Shown here: positions 16,864 through 25,700 of the stretch, one piece after another
Layout of the letters: each line of letters begins with the position of its first letter
Position numbering within the stretch: position 1 is the stretch's first letter
Assembly (NCBI RefSeq): GCF_001610835.1
Contig: NZ_CP011270.1
Span: 6,032,001 to 6,096,000, forward strand
DNA: 64,000 nucleotides
DNA from: Planctomyces sp. SH-PL14
GTDB lineage: Bacteria > Planctomycetota > Planctomycetia > Planctomycetales > Planctomycetaceae
Direction: 5' to 3'
Program-made: the position numbers and the translations under genes
Notes under the pieces: model-generated
What the model saw: the letters and a program-made list of their open reading frames with translations, nothing else
What the model was told of the DNA's origin: nothing
Database searches by the model: none

Positions 16864-18390
16864 ATGACCGATTCGAACAGTCGTCGTCAGTTCCTGAAGT
16901 CCACCGCGCTCGGTGGCATGGCGTGGTCCGCCGCAGACTGGGGATTCCTCGGCCGCCTGCCGGTCGCCTCCGCCGATGAGCTCAAGGCGAGCGGCGGACG
17001 CGTGACCTTCCAGCCCGACATCGAACCGCTCGTCCGCCTCCTCGAAGAGACCCCCCGCGAACGGGTCCTCGAACAGGTCTCGCAACAGATCCGCGGCGGC
17101 GCCACCTACGCCCAGGTCCTGGCCGCCCTCCAGCTCGCCGGCATCCGCAACGTTCAGCCCCGGCCATCGGTCGGGTTCAAGTTCCACAGCGTCCTCGTCG
17201 TCAACTCCTGCCACCTCGCCGCGATGGCCGGACCGGAGAACGAACGCTGGCTCCCGATCTTCTGGGCCATCGACTACTTCAAGTCCGCCCAGGCCGAAGA
17301 GAAGTCCAAGACCGGCTGGCAGATGCCGGCCGTCAACGAATCCCGCGTGCCGAAGGGACCGGCCGCCGTCGCCCAGTTCACCGAGGCGATGGACCAGTGG
17401 GACGTCGAGAAGGCGGACGCCGCGACCGCCGGCCTCGTCCGGTCGCTGAAGCCGCAGGAGATCTTCCACCAGTTCGCCCGCTACGCCGCCCGCGACTTCC
17501 GGTCGATCGGCCACAAGGCGATCTTCCTCGCCAACGCCTGGCGGACGCTCGAAGTCATCGGCTGGGACCACGCCGAGCCGATCCTCCGCTCGCTCGCCTT
17601 TGCGATGCTCTCGCACGGCAACGAGCCGAACCCCGGCCAGAGCGACCTGGAGGCGGACCGCCCCTGGCGGCAGAACGCCGGCCTGGCGGTCGGGACGTGG
17701 GAGCCGGGTCGAGTCGACGCCGCCGCAAGCCGCGACCTGATCTGGACGATGCGGACCGCGTCGCCGGTTGAAGCCTCGAAGGCGGCGGTCGACGTCTTGA
17801 AGTCGGGAGCCGATCTCGCCAGCGTGTGGGACGGGATCTTCCTGGGAGCGGGCGAGCTCCTGATGCGGCAGCCGGGGATCGTCGGCCTGCACGGGCTGAC
17901 GACCGCCAACGCCGTCCACTACATCTGGCGGAACGTGAAGGACGATGAAGTCCTCCGCCAGCGGCTCGTCCTCCAGGCCTGCTCGTTCAACGCCATGTTC
18001 CGCGACGCGGCGTCCGGCCGCGGCAAGCTGGCCGAACTGCGGATCGAAGACGTCGCCCCGCAGGGGGGCGTCTCCGGCGGACCGTTCACCGTCGAAGAGA
18101 TCCTGAGCGACATCTCGTCCGACCGCCTGCGGGCCGGACGCAAGCTGCACGACTACCTGGCGCAGGGGGGCGATGCGAAGTCGGTCATCGACGCCGCCCG
18201 CCGCCTGATCTTCCAGAAGGGCCGCGACGCCCACGACTACAAGTTCAGCTCCGCGGTCCTGGAAGACTTCCATCATGTCAGCCCGGCACTGCGGAACCAG
18301 TTCCTGGCGCTGGCCGTCTTCAACCTCAAGGGGACCGGCGACCGCGACAGCAACCTGATCGATCGGACCCGGTCGGCGCTGACTTCGTAG
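16864..18390 (+). CDS. Tat-exported conserved protein of unknown function
   Basis: 508 residues. Start at ATG 16864 behind a good Shine-Dalgarno (GGAGGA, 8 nt upstream). Twin-arginine signal SRRQFLKSTALGGMAW. The remainder is predicted to be almost wholly alpha-helical. Features include FHSVLVVNSCHLAAMAGPEN near residue 100, DFRSIGHKAIFLANAWRTLE near 215 and LRSLAFAMLSHGNEPNPGQ near 245, with several conserved-looking His and Trp that could ligate a cofactor; Tat export would fit a protein folded with a cofactor in the cytoplasm. A distant resemblance to questin-oxidase-like all-helical proteins is possible but unproven. I do not recognise the family. A hairpin follows the gene. Confidence 0.78.
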   Translation: MTDSNSRRQFLKSTALGGMAWSAADWGFLGRLPVASADELKASGGRVTFQPDIEPLVRLLEETPRERVLEQVSQQIRGGATYAQVLAALQLAGIRNVQPRPSVGFKFHSVLVVNSCHLAAMAGPENERWLPIFWAIDYFKSAQAEEKSKTGWQMPAVNESRVPKGPAAVAQFTEAMDQWDVEKADAATAGLVRSLKPQEIFHQFARYAARDFRSIGHKAIFLANAWRTLEVIGWDHAEPILRSLAFAMLSHGNEPNPGQSDLEADRPWRQNAGLAVGTWEPGRVDAAASRDLIWTMRTASPVEASKAAVDVLKSGADLASVWDGIFLGAGELLMRQPGIVGLHGLTTANAVHYIWRNVKDDEVLRQRLVLQACSFNAMFRDAASGRGKLAELRIEDVAPQGGVSGGPFTVEEILSDISSDRLRAGRKLHDYLAQGGDAKSVIDAARRLIFQKGRDAHDYKFSSAVLEDFHHVSPALRNQFLALAVFNLKGTGDRDSNLIDRTRSALTS

Positions 18391-18410
18391 TCAAGGTTCC
18401 CGCGACGATG

Positions 18411-18448
18411 TGGCAAGGGCGTTCAACGTGTGTGGACGCCCTTTGCCA
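18411..18448 (+). terminator. hairpin after Tat-exported gene
   Basis: TGGCAAGGGCGT pairs with ACGCCC.TTGCCA (one bulged base) across a 13-nt loop, 20 bp after the stop codon. There is no T-run, so it could be a processing or Rho-assisted 3' end. It overlaps the earliest possible GTG of the next frame, which argues for a later start there. Confidence 0.55.
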
Positions 18449-18501
18449 TTGGATGCGCGGAAACTGCCAAGATCTCGCCCGAGACGATATGGAGTGTCGC
18501 G

Positions 18502-18969
18502 GTGGATGATTTGTCATCGGCCCGAACTGACGTAGCTCGGGGGCTTCGTGCCTACGGATTGCTGGCAGTCATCGGAGTGTTTCTTGGGCCTGTGGTCTCG
18601 GTCATCACCGGAATCATCGTCTTCCGTCAGACCGTCCCGGATGCTGTTCTGTTGTCCAATCGACTGTGGTGGCGGTCAATGATCTTGGTGGCCATCAGCA
18701 GCTCATCCGTTCTGTCGGCGAGCGGATGGGCGACGTATGCAGTGAGATCCCAGGTTCCATTTGCCGCCAACACTGTGATCGTGTTTGCGGGGTCAGTCGT
18801 GGCGTGGTTCAGTCTCCGCGAGTTGTCGCCGTATGCACATCGCTACTGGTTGTCGCAGGATCCGCTTGTCGCCCATCAGGAACTCGTGGTTTTGTGGTTG
18901 CCCTCGTTCGTCATTGGGATCTTGATTTCAGCGATGTATGCAGCCGGCTCAAAGGGGACATTGAAGTAG
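18502..18969 (+). CDS. small integral membrane protein
   Basis: 155 residues with GTG start at 18502, chosen because GGAG lies 7 nt upstream and because the earlier GTG at 18430 falls inside a terminator-like hairpin. Four hydrophobic segments are visible: YGLLAVIGVFLGPVVSVITG, ILVAISSSSVLSASGW, TVIVFAGSVVAWFSL and VLWLPSFVIGILISAMY. No known motif. Base composition is clearly less GC-rich than the neighbours (many A/T third positions), suggesting more recent acquisition or relaxed constraint. The HEAT-repeat gene follows 62 bp later. Function unknown. Confidence 0.6.
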   Translation: MDDLSSARTDVARGLRAYGLLAVIGVFLGPVVSVITGIIVFRQTVPDAVLLSNRLWWRSMILVAISSSSVLSASGWATYAVRSQVPFAANTVIVFAGSVVAWFSLRELSPYAHRYWLSQDPLVAHQELVVLWLPSFVIGILISAMYAAGSKGTLK

Positions 18970-19031
18970 GGAAGTCGAATCATCGGCCCGCTGGCGGGGC
19001 CGGAGGATTCGATCTCCAGGAGATCGTGATC

Positions 19032-19889
19032 ATGATCCCGCAGCAGATCGCGGAGTTTCTGGAGGCCCGGCGCGGGGCGTACCAGGATCCGGAAGCCTAC
19101 CGGCGGATTCGCCAGGCGCTCCGGGCGCTCGATCGGGCCGACGTCCTGCCCCACTTCGAAGCCCGGATGCGGGATCCCGACCTAGAAGTCCGCGCCCAGG
19201 CGATCGAAGGCCTGACGTTGCTGTATGGAAACGACGCCACTCCGACCATCCTGCCGCGGCTGGACGACGAGTCCGAGACCGTCCGGTGGGTCGTGTGCGG
19301 ATGCCTGCATGACTATGGCGATGGCCGCGCGCTGGCGGGTTTGCTGGAACGGCTGCGGCGCGATCCCGACGCTTCCGTGCGCGGTGCGGCGGCCAGCGCG
19401 CTGGGGCAGATCGGCGATCCCGCGGTGCTTCCACAGCTCTTCACGGCGTGGCAGTCCGACCATGAGGTGGACCCCCTGGGGTATACGCCGTCGGGTCAGG
19501 CGGGCGGGGCCATTTCGGACCTGTTGCGACGCTGGGTGATCCGGCATGTTCAGGGGGCGTCTCCCAGGCTCTTCGACGAGACGACGCCGACGGGACGTCT
19601 CGAGGGGCGCGTCACCGCCGAGGCGATTCCGTTCGACGAGCAGGGCCGCCTCTTCCACACCGCACGGTATCGGCACCTGACCCCTTCCGAGTGCGGATAC
19701 GGTTTGAGCACGAAAATGGACCTGGTGACGCCGCTGGTCGCTCCCTTTGAAGTCGAGGTCGTGTCCGACGATCCCCATTGCCGTCTCGGTCGAACCTTCG
19801 TCTTTCAGGAACTCCCCGACGACGACGAGACCAACTGGGCGGTCCACACGATTCTCTCCGCGCCCATGCGGACTCCGGACGGGAATTGA
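19032..19889 (+). CDS. HEAT-repeat protein
   Basis: 285 residues; ATG 19032 has AGGAG about 9 nt upstream. The N-terminal half is a stack of HEAT-like helical pairs: LPHFEARMRDPDLEVRAQAIEGL, LPRLDDESETVRWVVCGCLHDYGD and LLERLRRDPDASVRGAAASALGQIGDPAVLPQL (positions about 38-160). Each has the Pro/Asp..VR..A..AL pattern. The C-terminal half (170-285) is a different, beta-rich region ending in TNWAVHTILSAP. Such proteins are protein-protein interaction scaffolds; phycobilisome-lyase-like or regulatory roles are possible. No signal peptide, so probably cytoplasmic. A bidirectional-looking terminator follows. Confidence 0.85.
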   Translation: MIPQQIAEFLEARRGAYQDPEAYRRIRQALRALDRADVLPHFEARMRDPDLEVRAQAIEGLTLLYGNDATPTILPRLDDESETVRWVVCGCLHDYGDGRALAGLLERLRRDPDASVRGAAASALGQIGDPAVLPQLFTAWQSDHEVDPLGYTPSGQAGGAISDLLRRWVIRHVQGASPRLFDETTPTGRLEGRVTAEAIPFDEQGRLFHTARYRHLTPSECGYGLSTKMDLVTPLVAPFEVEVVSDDPHCRLGRTFVFQELPDDDETNWAVHTILSAPMRTPDGN

Positions 19890-19934
19890 CCGGAGAGCCG
19901 GGCGGCATGGGACAAGTTCGCATCCCAAACGGAA

Positions 19935-19974
19935 CGAGGGCGTCCGCAACCGCGAACGCCCTCGTCTTCGTTGA
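19935..19974. terminator. hairpin between convergent genes
   Basis: CGAGGGCGT pairs with ACGCCCTCG, with an inner CGC/GCG pair, followed by TCTTCGTT. It lies between the HEAT-repeat gene (plus) and the oxidoreductase gene (minus) and could end transcription from the left; the T-rich tract is weak. Confidence 0.6.
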
Positions 19975-20011
19975 TCCCTAGTCTCTAGACCCGAGTCCCT
20001 CGAACTTCTCT

Positions 20012-21289
20012 TCAGGCCTTCGGTTCCCAGCCCTTCTCGTAGCTGCGGGTCCAGTACTTCATGGCTTCGGGATCGTCCTGGATGCGGCCGGTCGCCGGGT
20101 CGCAGTGGAGCGTGCGGCCGGTGCGGTGGGCGATGTTGCCGAGGTGGCAGAGCATCGTTGTCCGGTGGCCTTCCAGGATCTCGGAGTTGAGGGCCAGCGG
20201 CTTGTCGTTGCGGATCGCCTCGACGAGGTTCAGGGCGTGCTCCGTGTCGTTCCGCTTGTGGGTCTTCTCTTCGATGACCTTGTCGTTCTTGTCGTAGATC
20301 CGGTACGTCCCGGACTCGTCGATCTCCATCGAGCCCGCTTCACCGTAGACGTGGACGAAGCCTTTGGCGTGCTTGTTACAGCTCAGGCCTTCCCAGGTGA
20401 TCGAGCCGGCGTCGCCGAACTCGTAGGTCACGGTCTGGGTGTCCGGGGTCTGCTGGTCGTCCTTGAAGCGGTAGCGGCCGCCGGCGGAGAGGACCTTGGT
20501 CGGGAGGTCGACGCCGAGGGCCCAGCGGGAGATGTCGATCGAGTGGACGCCGTTGTTGCCGAGCTCGCCGTTGCCCCAGTCCCAGAACCAGTGCCAGTTG
20601 TAGTGGATCCGTCCTTCGACGTACGGGGCGCGGGGAGCGGGGCCCTGCCAGAGTTCGTAGTCGAGGGTCTTGGGGGGCGTGGTCTCGGCGCCGAGGACGG
20701 TGGTCGGGCGGAGGTTGCTGTACCAGGAACGGGAGTGGTACGGGCGGCCGATCGCTCCGTCCTTGATCTTGGCGATCGCTTCGATGAAGCCGGGGGCGCT
20801 GCGGCGCTGGTTCCCCATCTGGACCGCCCGCTTGTGCTTGCGGGAGGCTTCGACGAGGACTTCCCCTTCGTGCGGGTTGTGGCTGCAGGGCTTCTCGACG
20901 TAGACGTGCTTGCCGGCGGAGCAGCCGAGGATGGCGGCGGGGGCGTGCCAGTGGTTGGGGGCGGCGACGACGAGGATGTCGACGGACTTGTCGTCGAGCA
21001 TCTTGCGGAAGTCGCTGACCGGTGTGGCGGTTTGTCCGGTGTTCTTTTCGATCTCCTTATGTCCGGCGGCGAGGCGTTCGCTGTCGGTGTCGCAGACGTA
21101 GGCGACGACGACGCCGGGGATCTTGGCGAAGCTCTGGGCGACGGAGCGTCCGCGGCCCATGCCCATGACGCCGATGCGGATTTCGTTGGAGGGGGCCTGG
21201 GCGTGGAGGAAGCCGGGGGTGGTGGCGGCCATGGCTCCGAAGGCGAGGGAGCGGGTGAGGAATTCGCGGCGCGGGAGGGGTTGGGACAT
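20012..21289 (-). CDS. Gfo/Idh/MocA family oxidoreductase, Tat-exported
   Basis: 425 residues from ATG 21289, which is preceded by GGAGA and opens a twin-arginine signal (PRREFLTRSLAFGAMA). The NAD(P)-binding Rossmann domain starts with IRIGVMGMGRGRSVAQSF (about 37-54), followed by VVVAYVCDTD. The EKPCSHNP motif near residue 135 holds the Lys of the family's conserved EKP, and the C-terminal alpha/beta domain has HYNWHWFWDWGNGELGNNGVH near 230. Planctomycetes encode dozens of such Tat-exported members, probably acting on sugars or inositol derivatives with tightly bound NAD. Substrate unknown. The gene is alone, with repeat A upstream. Confidence 0.93.
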   Translation of the reverse strand: MSQPLPRREFLTRSLAFGAMAATTPGFLHAQAPSNEIRIGVMGMGRGRSVAQSFAKIPGVVVAYVCDTDSERLAAGHKEIEKNTGQTATPVSDFRKMLDDKSVDILVVAAPNHWHAPAAILGCSAGKHVYVEKPCSHNPHEGEVLVEASRKHKRAVQMGNQRRSAPGFIEAIAKIKDGAIGRPYHSRSWYSNLRPTTVLGAETTPPKTLDYELWQGPAPRAPYVEGRIHYNWHWFWDWGNGELGNNGVHSIDISRWALGVDLPTKVLSAGGRYRFKDDQQTPDTQTVTYEFGDAGSITWEGLSCNKHAKGFVHVYGEAGSMEIDESGTYRIYDKNDKVIEEKTHKRNDTEHALNLVEAIRNDKPLALNSEILEGHRTTMLCHLGNIAHRTGRTLHCDPATGRIQDDPEAMKYWTRSYEKGWEPKA

Positions 21290-21466
21290 GGGGAGATCTC
21301 CGGGATCGGTGTCGGCGCGGGGCGCGACGGAGGATGGCAGGGAGCGCGAAGGGGCGGGACGAGGCGTTCTGGTCGAAGGAGGCGTTCGCGGCAGGCGCTC
21401 TTGGTTCACACCTTACGCAACAGTGCTGGCTGATGCCACCGGCGGGGCGTGATTTCGGGGGGCTCG

Positions 21467-21750
21467 AACCGCGTCCCTGCCGGCACGGCTCTGCCACGTC
21501 AAACCCATCGTGCGACGGCAGTCTGGGGTCAAGGGGGCCACGCCCCCTTGCCGCCGGAGGCGCTTCCATGAGGAACCGTGGTAAGTAACGGACGTCCCCT
21601 TTGGAATCCCCGCGGGTTGGTGAGGGGCATCCGGCACGGTATCCGCGCTTGGCTACTCACTCCTTCAGACATCTCTCGACGAGAGGGCCTCCGGCGGGCA
21701 AGGGGCATTCTGCCCCCTGCACCCCCTGACCAGGGTGCCCCTGGACCCGG
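21467..21750 (+). repeat. repeat A, copy 4 (linker shortened)
   Basis: Both modules are present, but the variable linker is reduced so that CCCCTTTGG runs directly into AATCCCCGCGGGTTGG. The 3' hairpin is GGGGC-ATTCT-GCCCC, different from the GTT triloop type. Divergent intergenic position. Confidence 0.88.
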
Positions 21751-22094
21751 ATAACGTGGTGAGACCAGAGGGCCCGGTATCAGGAGGGATCGTAAGTCGC
21801 TGATGTCAGACCAACAACGCGGGGTCCGCTTTGGGATGAGGTGGCAGCCTTGACTCGCTCCGTAGTCCTTCTTCGCTGGCGACCGATCGGCGTTTTCTCA
21901 TCCGAAGGACGGCGCGACGGCATCCATCACCGCTGATGAATGGGGTGCGCCCGAAGCGATCATTTTGGGGGCTACTGCACCAACAGTTGGCGACCCATCC
22001 GACGAACGCCGATGCGTCCACTCCCCCCATTTTGCACGCAACGACCGGTTGATTCGACACTTTGGGAATCCGTCCCCGCGCGACATCTTCAAGC

Positions 22095-22295
22095 ATTGAA
22101 ACCCAGGCACGCTTGTTGCAACATCCCGCTCCCGTGGTCGGTTCTAGACTCTACGACGAATCGACGTTGGCTGATGAATTGCAGGGGTTCGTGAGAATTC
22201 CTCCGCATGTTCATCGGGGCCACACGAAGGACGGATGGAATGTCCGCCTCGTCACACTGGTCTTCGAGGAATCAGGGATGGTTCAACAGAAGTAG
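22095..22295 (+). pseudogene. possible remnant of a beta-hydroxylase-like gene
   Basis: An open stretch encodes HPAPVVGSRLYDESTLADEL, then an H..H and KDGWNVRLVTL pattern reminiscent of aspartyl/asparaginyl beta-hydroxylase N-termini (YDE..LA.EL and DGW). It has no convincing start and stops after about 66 codons, well short of a domain. The flanks (21751-22094) are lower in GC and hold nothing recognisable. It may equally be chance similarity. Confidence 0.2.
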
Positions 22296-22340
22296 TGGAA
22301 AAAGGCGCGCGGACCGCGCCCTGTGTCAGGAGAATTGCGG

Positions 22341-22529
22341 ATGCCATCACTTACCGATCTTCGCCGTCGTATCGCTGTCCCTCGTGCTGCTCTTGAACAA
22401 CCCGCCGGGACCGAAGAGTCCCTGGTGACTGACACCCGCTGCCGCATCTCGCCGATCCAGGCCGTCGAGTCGAAGCTCTCCTCGATCCTTCGCCGCGCTG
22501 AAGAACGTCTCTCGCAGAGCGTCCGGTAA
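22341..22529 (+). CDS. 62-residue hypothetical protein
   Basis: Short gene supported by context rather than homology: AGGAG lies 8 nt before ATG 22341 and a textbook Rho-independent terminator starts 30 bp after the stop. The product (MPSLTDLRRRIAVPRAALEQ...) is Arg-rich with a helical C-terminal half (AVESKLSSILRRAEERLSQS) and two Cys/Ser-containing positions between. No signal peptide or membrane segment. The region upstream has a small GGCGCG/CGCGCC hairpin (about 22302-22318). It ends 235 bp before the cyclic glucan synthase but is separated from it by the terminator. Function unknown. Confidence 0.55.
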   Translation: MPSLTDLRRRIAVPRAALEQPAGTEESLVTDTRCRISPIQAVESKLSSILRRAEERLSQSVR

Positions 22530-22558
22530 CGCCGGGCCGCTCTCCAATTCGAATGTCT

Positions 22559-22592
22559 CAAGAGCCACGTGTTCGCGCGTGGCTCTTGTTTT
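22559..22592 (+). terminator. Rho-independent terminator
   Basis: AAGAGCCACG and CGTGGCTCTT pair over a short loop and are followed by GTTTT. It is the strongest canonical terminator in the window and closes the 62-residue gene. Confidence 0.85.
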
Positions 22593-22764
22593 AGGGGCTG
22601 ACCGGATATGCGGGTGTTGTCGCCACATTGCGTGGGGATGGCACGGCTTGCGCATGAGCGGGAGGCGTGTCCTCCCCCCATTCGGACGACCGATCCGGTC
22701 GCCCCGCCCGACCTGCCGGCGAAGTGCCTCGGCCCGGCGGGTCCCGCCCCTCTGATGGATCGAC

Positions 22765-25700
22765 ATGACCAGCGCCCCCACCGTCTCCGGTCCCCAGGCA
22801 GACGACACGCTCTACATTCACCCCAGCGACTTTGCTTATCGCGGCGAGCTCTACAGCTTTGAGCACCTGATGGCCCACGCCGTCGACCTGGCGGGGTCGC
22901 TCAAGACCGACGCTTCGGTCCAGGATGCTCCCGAGTTCCGCTCCCGCTTCTCCGAGAATGCCGAGTTCCTCAAGGAAGCGAACCGGACTCTCGCCCGCGG
23001 CGCGCGCGATGGCGACCCGGTCACCCCCGACACCCAGTGGCTGCTCGACAACTTCTACGTCGTCGAAGAGCAGCTCCGGCAGATCCAGGAGGACCTTCCC
23101 GCCTCCTACTTCCGCGAACTCCCCAAGCTCTCCAGCGGCGAGCCGCGGATCCATCGCCTGGCCCTCGAACTGGTGACGCACACCGACAGCGTTCTCGACC
23201 AGGGGACGATCGTCGAGTTCATCCGCCGCTTCCAGGCGGTCGCCCCGCTCTCGATCGGCGAGGTGTGGGCCATTCCGATCATGTTCCGGCTGGTGCTCGT
23301 CGAGAACCTGCGGCGGCTCTCCGCCCAGATGCTGAAGATGAAACGCTGCCGCGAGCTGGCGCACCGGCTGGCGGACGAGTGGCAGGGGGGAGACCGCCTG
23401 CCGCCGGCGCTCGACACCGACCGCCGCAACCCGCAGCTCATCCTGCAGGTCCTGGGGGTGGTCCGCGAGTGCGCGCCCGACCAGATCGTCCGGCTGGCGA
23501 CGCTCGAACAGCTCGTCCATCACCGCTTCCCCGGGACGCACGACCTCCTCCGCGAAGAGCATCAGCGGCAGGCGGTCAATCAGGTCTCGGTCGGCAACGT
23601 CATCACCAGCATGCGGCTGTTGTCCGCGACCGACTGGGAGACGTTCTTCGAGGAGACGAGCCTCGCCGAGCAGATCCTGCGGCGCGATCCGGCGGGGGTT
23701 TATCCCCGGATGGATTTCGAAAGCCGCGACCGCTACCGGCACATCGTCGAGCGGCTGGCGAAGCGGTCCGGACGGACCGATGCCGAAGTCGCCGAGATGG
23801 TCGTCCGGCGGTCCGCCTCGATCGTCGGAGCGGCGTCGTCGGTCGGCGTCACGCCGGTCGGAGCGTCGCCCGCTGTTGTCCATGACGATCCCCGCTCGCA
23901 CGTCGGCTACTGGCTGGTCGGCGAAGGACAGGATGCGTTCGTGGAGCAGGTCGGCTACGCGCGGAAGTTCGGCGAACGGATCCTCCGGACCTTCGCCCGG
24001 AAGCCGTCGGCCACCTTCTTTACCTCCGTCATCGGGATCACGGTCCTCGGCACGCTGCTGACCGGGATCGTCGCCGCCAAACTCCTCGGCGGACCGTGGA
24101 TCGCGCTGCTGCTGGCGATCGTCTCGATCCTCCCGTGGTCGGAAGTCGCGGTGCTGGCGACGAACCTGTTCGTCACGCACGTCATGCCGCCGCGGGTCCT
24201 GCCGAAGCTCGAGCTCAAGGACGGGGTCCCGTCCGAGTACCGGACGATCGTCGTCATCCCCTCGATGCTGAGCGGAGCGGGGGAGATCGACTCGCTCGTC
24301 AGCCGGCTCGAGATGCACGCCATCGCCAACCCCGAGCCCAACGTCACCTATGCGCTGCTGACCGACTTCACGGACGCCGATGCCGAAAGCCTCCCCCGCG
24401 ATGCCGACCTGGTCCGCCGGGCGGTCGAGGGGATCCGGACGCTCAATGAGCGGTACGGCCAGGACGGACGGGGACCGTTCTACCTGTTCCACCGCAGCCG
24501 CCGCTGGAACCCCGTCGCCAAGGTCTGGATGGGCTGGGAGCGGAAGCGCGGCAAGCTGATGGAGTTCAACGCCCTCCTCCGCGGCGCGAAGGAGACCACG
24601 TACACGACGATCGAAGGGGATCTCCCCGCGCTTCTCGGTCCGAACGGCGTCTCCGACATCCAGTTCGTGATTACGCTGGACGCCGATACGCAGCTGCCGT
24701 TCGGCACCGCGCGGAAGATGATCGGGACGCTGGCCCACATCCTGAACCGCCCGCAGGTCAGCCCGGACGGGAGCTGCCTCAAGCACGGCTACACGATCCT
24801 TCAGCCCCGCGTCAGCGTTCATCTCGCGGACGGCAACCGCTCGTGGTACTCGCGGATCTTCGCCCACGGCAAGGGGCTCGACCCCTATGCCTCGGCCGCC
24901 TCGGACGTCTATCAAGATCTCTTCGGCGAAGGGAGTTTCACGGGGAAGGGGATCTACGACCTCAACGCCTTTGAGACCGTCCTCCACGGGGCGTTCCCCG
25001 AGAACACGATTCTCAGCCACGACCTGATCGAAGGCTGTCACGTCCGGGTCGGGCTCGTCTCGGACATTGAGCTGATCGACGGCTTCCCGATGCGGTACGA
25101 CGCCGACCTGCGGCGGCAGCACCGCTGGGTCCGCGGCGACTGGCAGATCGCGCCGTGGCTCTTCGGCCGCGTGCCGTCGCTCACCGGCGACCGCGCGAAC
25201 CGGCTGTCGCTCCTCTCGAAGTGGAAGATCTTCGACAACCTCCGTCGCAGCGTCGTGGCGCCGCTCGTGATGGCGCTGCTGATCCTCGGCTGGTTCCTCG
25301 CTCCGCAGGGGGCGTGGTGGTGGACCGGGATCGGGGTGCTGACGATCGGGTTCCCGCTCTTCGGCGGTCTTGCGACGTCGCTCTGGGGACTGTTCCGCAC
25401 GAGCGAGCCGCTCTCCCATCTCCGGTCCTCGGGGCTCGACCTGGGACGGTCGTTCGTCCGGACCTATATCCACATGAGCCTGCTGCCGCACCGCGCGCTG
25501 CTCATGGTCGACGCCATCGCCCGCACGATCCACCGCGTGACGCGGTCCCGCGCCCGGATGCTCGAATGGGAGACCGCGGCGGCGGTCGACCAGCGGCTCG
25601 GACAGAGCCGCAAGCCGATCTACGTGAAGCTCTGGCCGCTCCCGGCCCTGGCGATCGCGCTCGCCTTCCTGCTGCCGACCGCGGCGCTCGTCCCCGCGGC

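Noticed and set aside
21806-22096. 96-codon minus-strand frame in the low-GC gap, considered as a transposase remnant
   Set aside because: No recognisable catalytic or DNA-binding motif; resemblance too weak to report.
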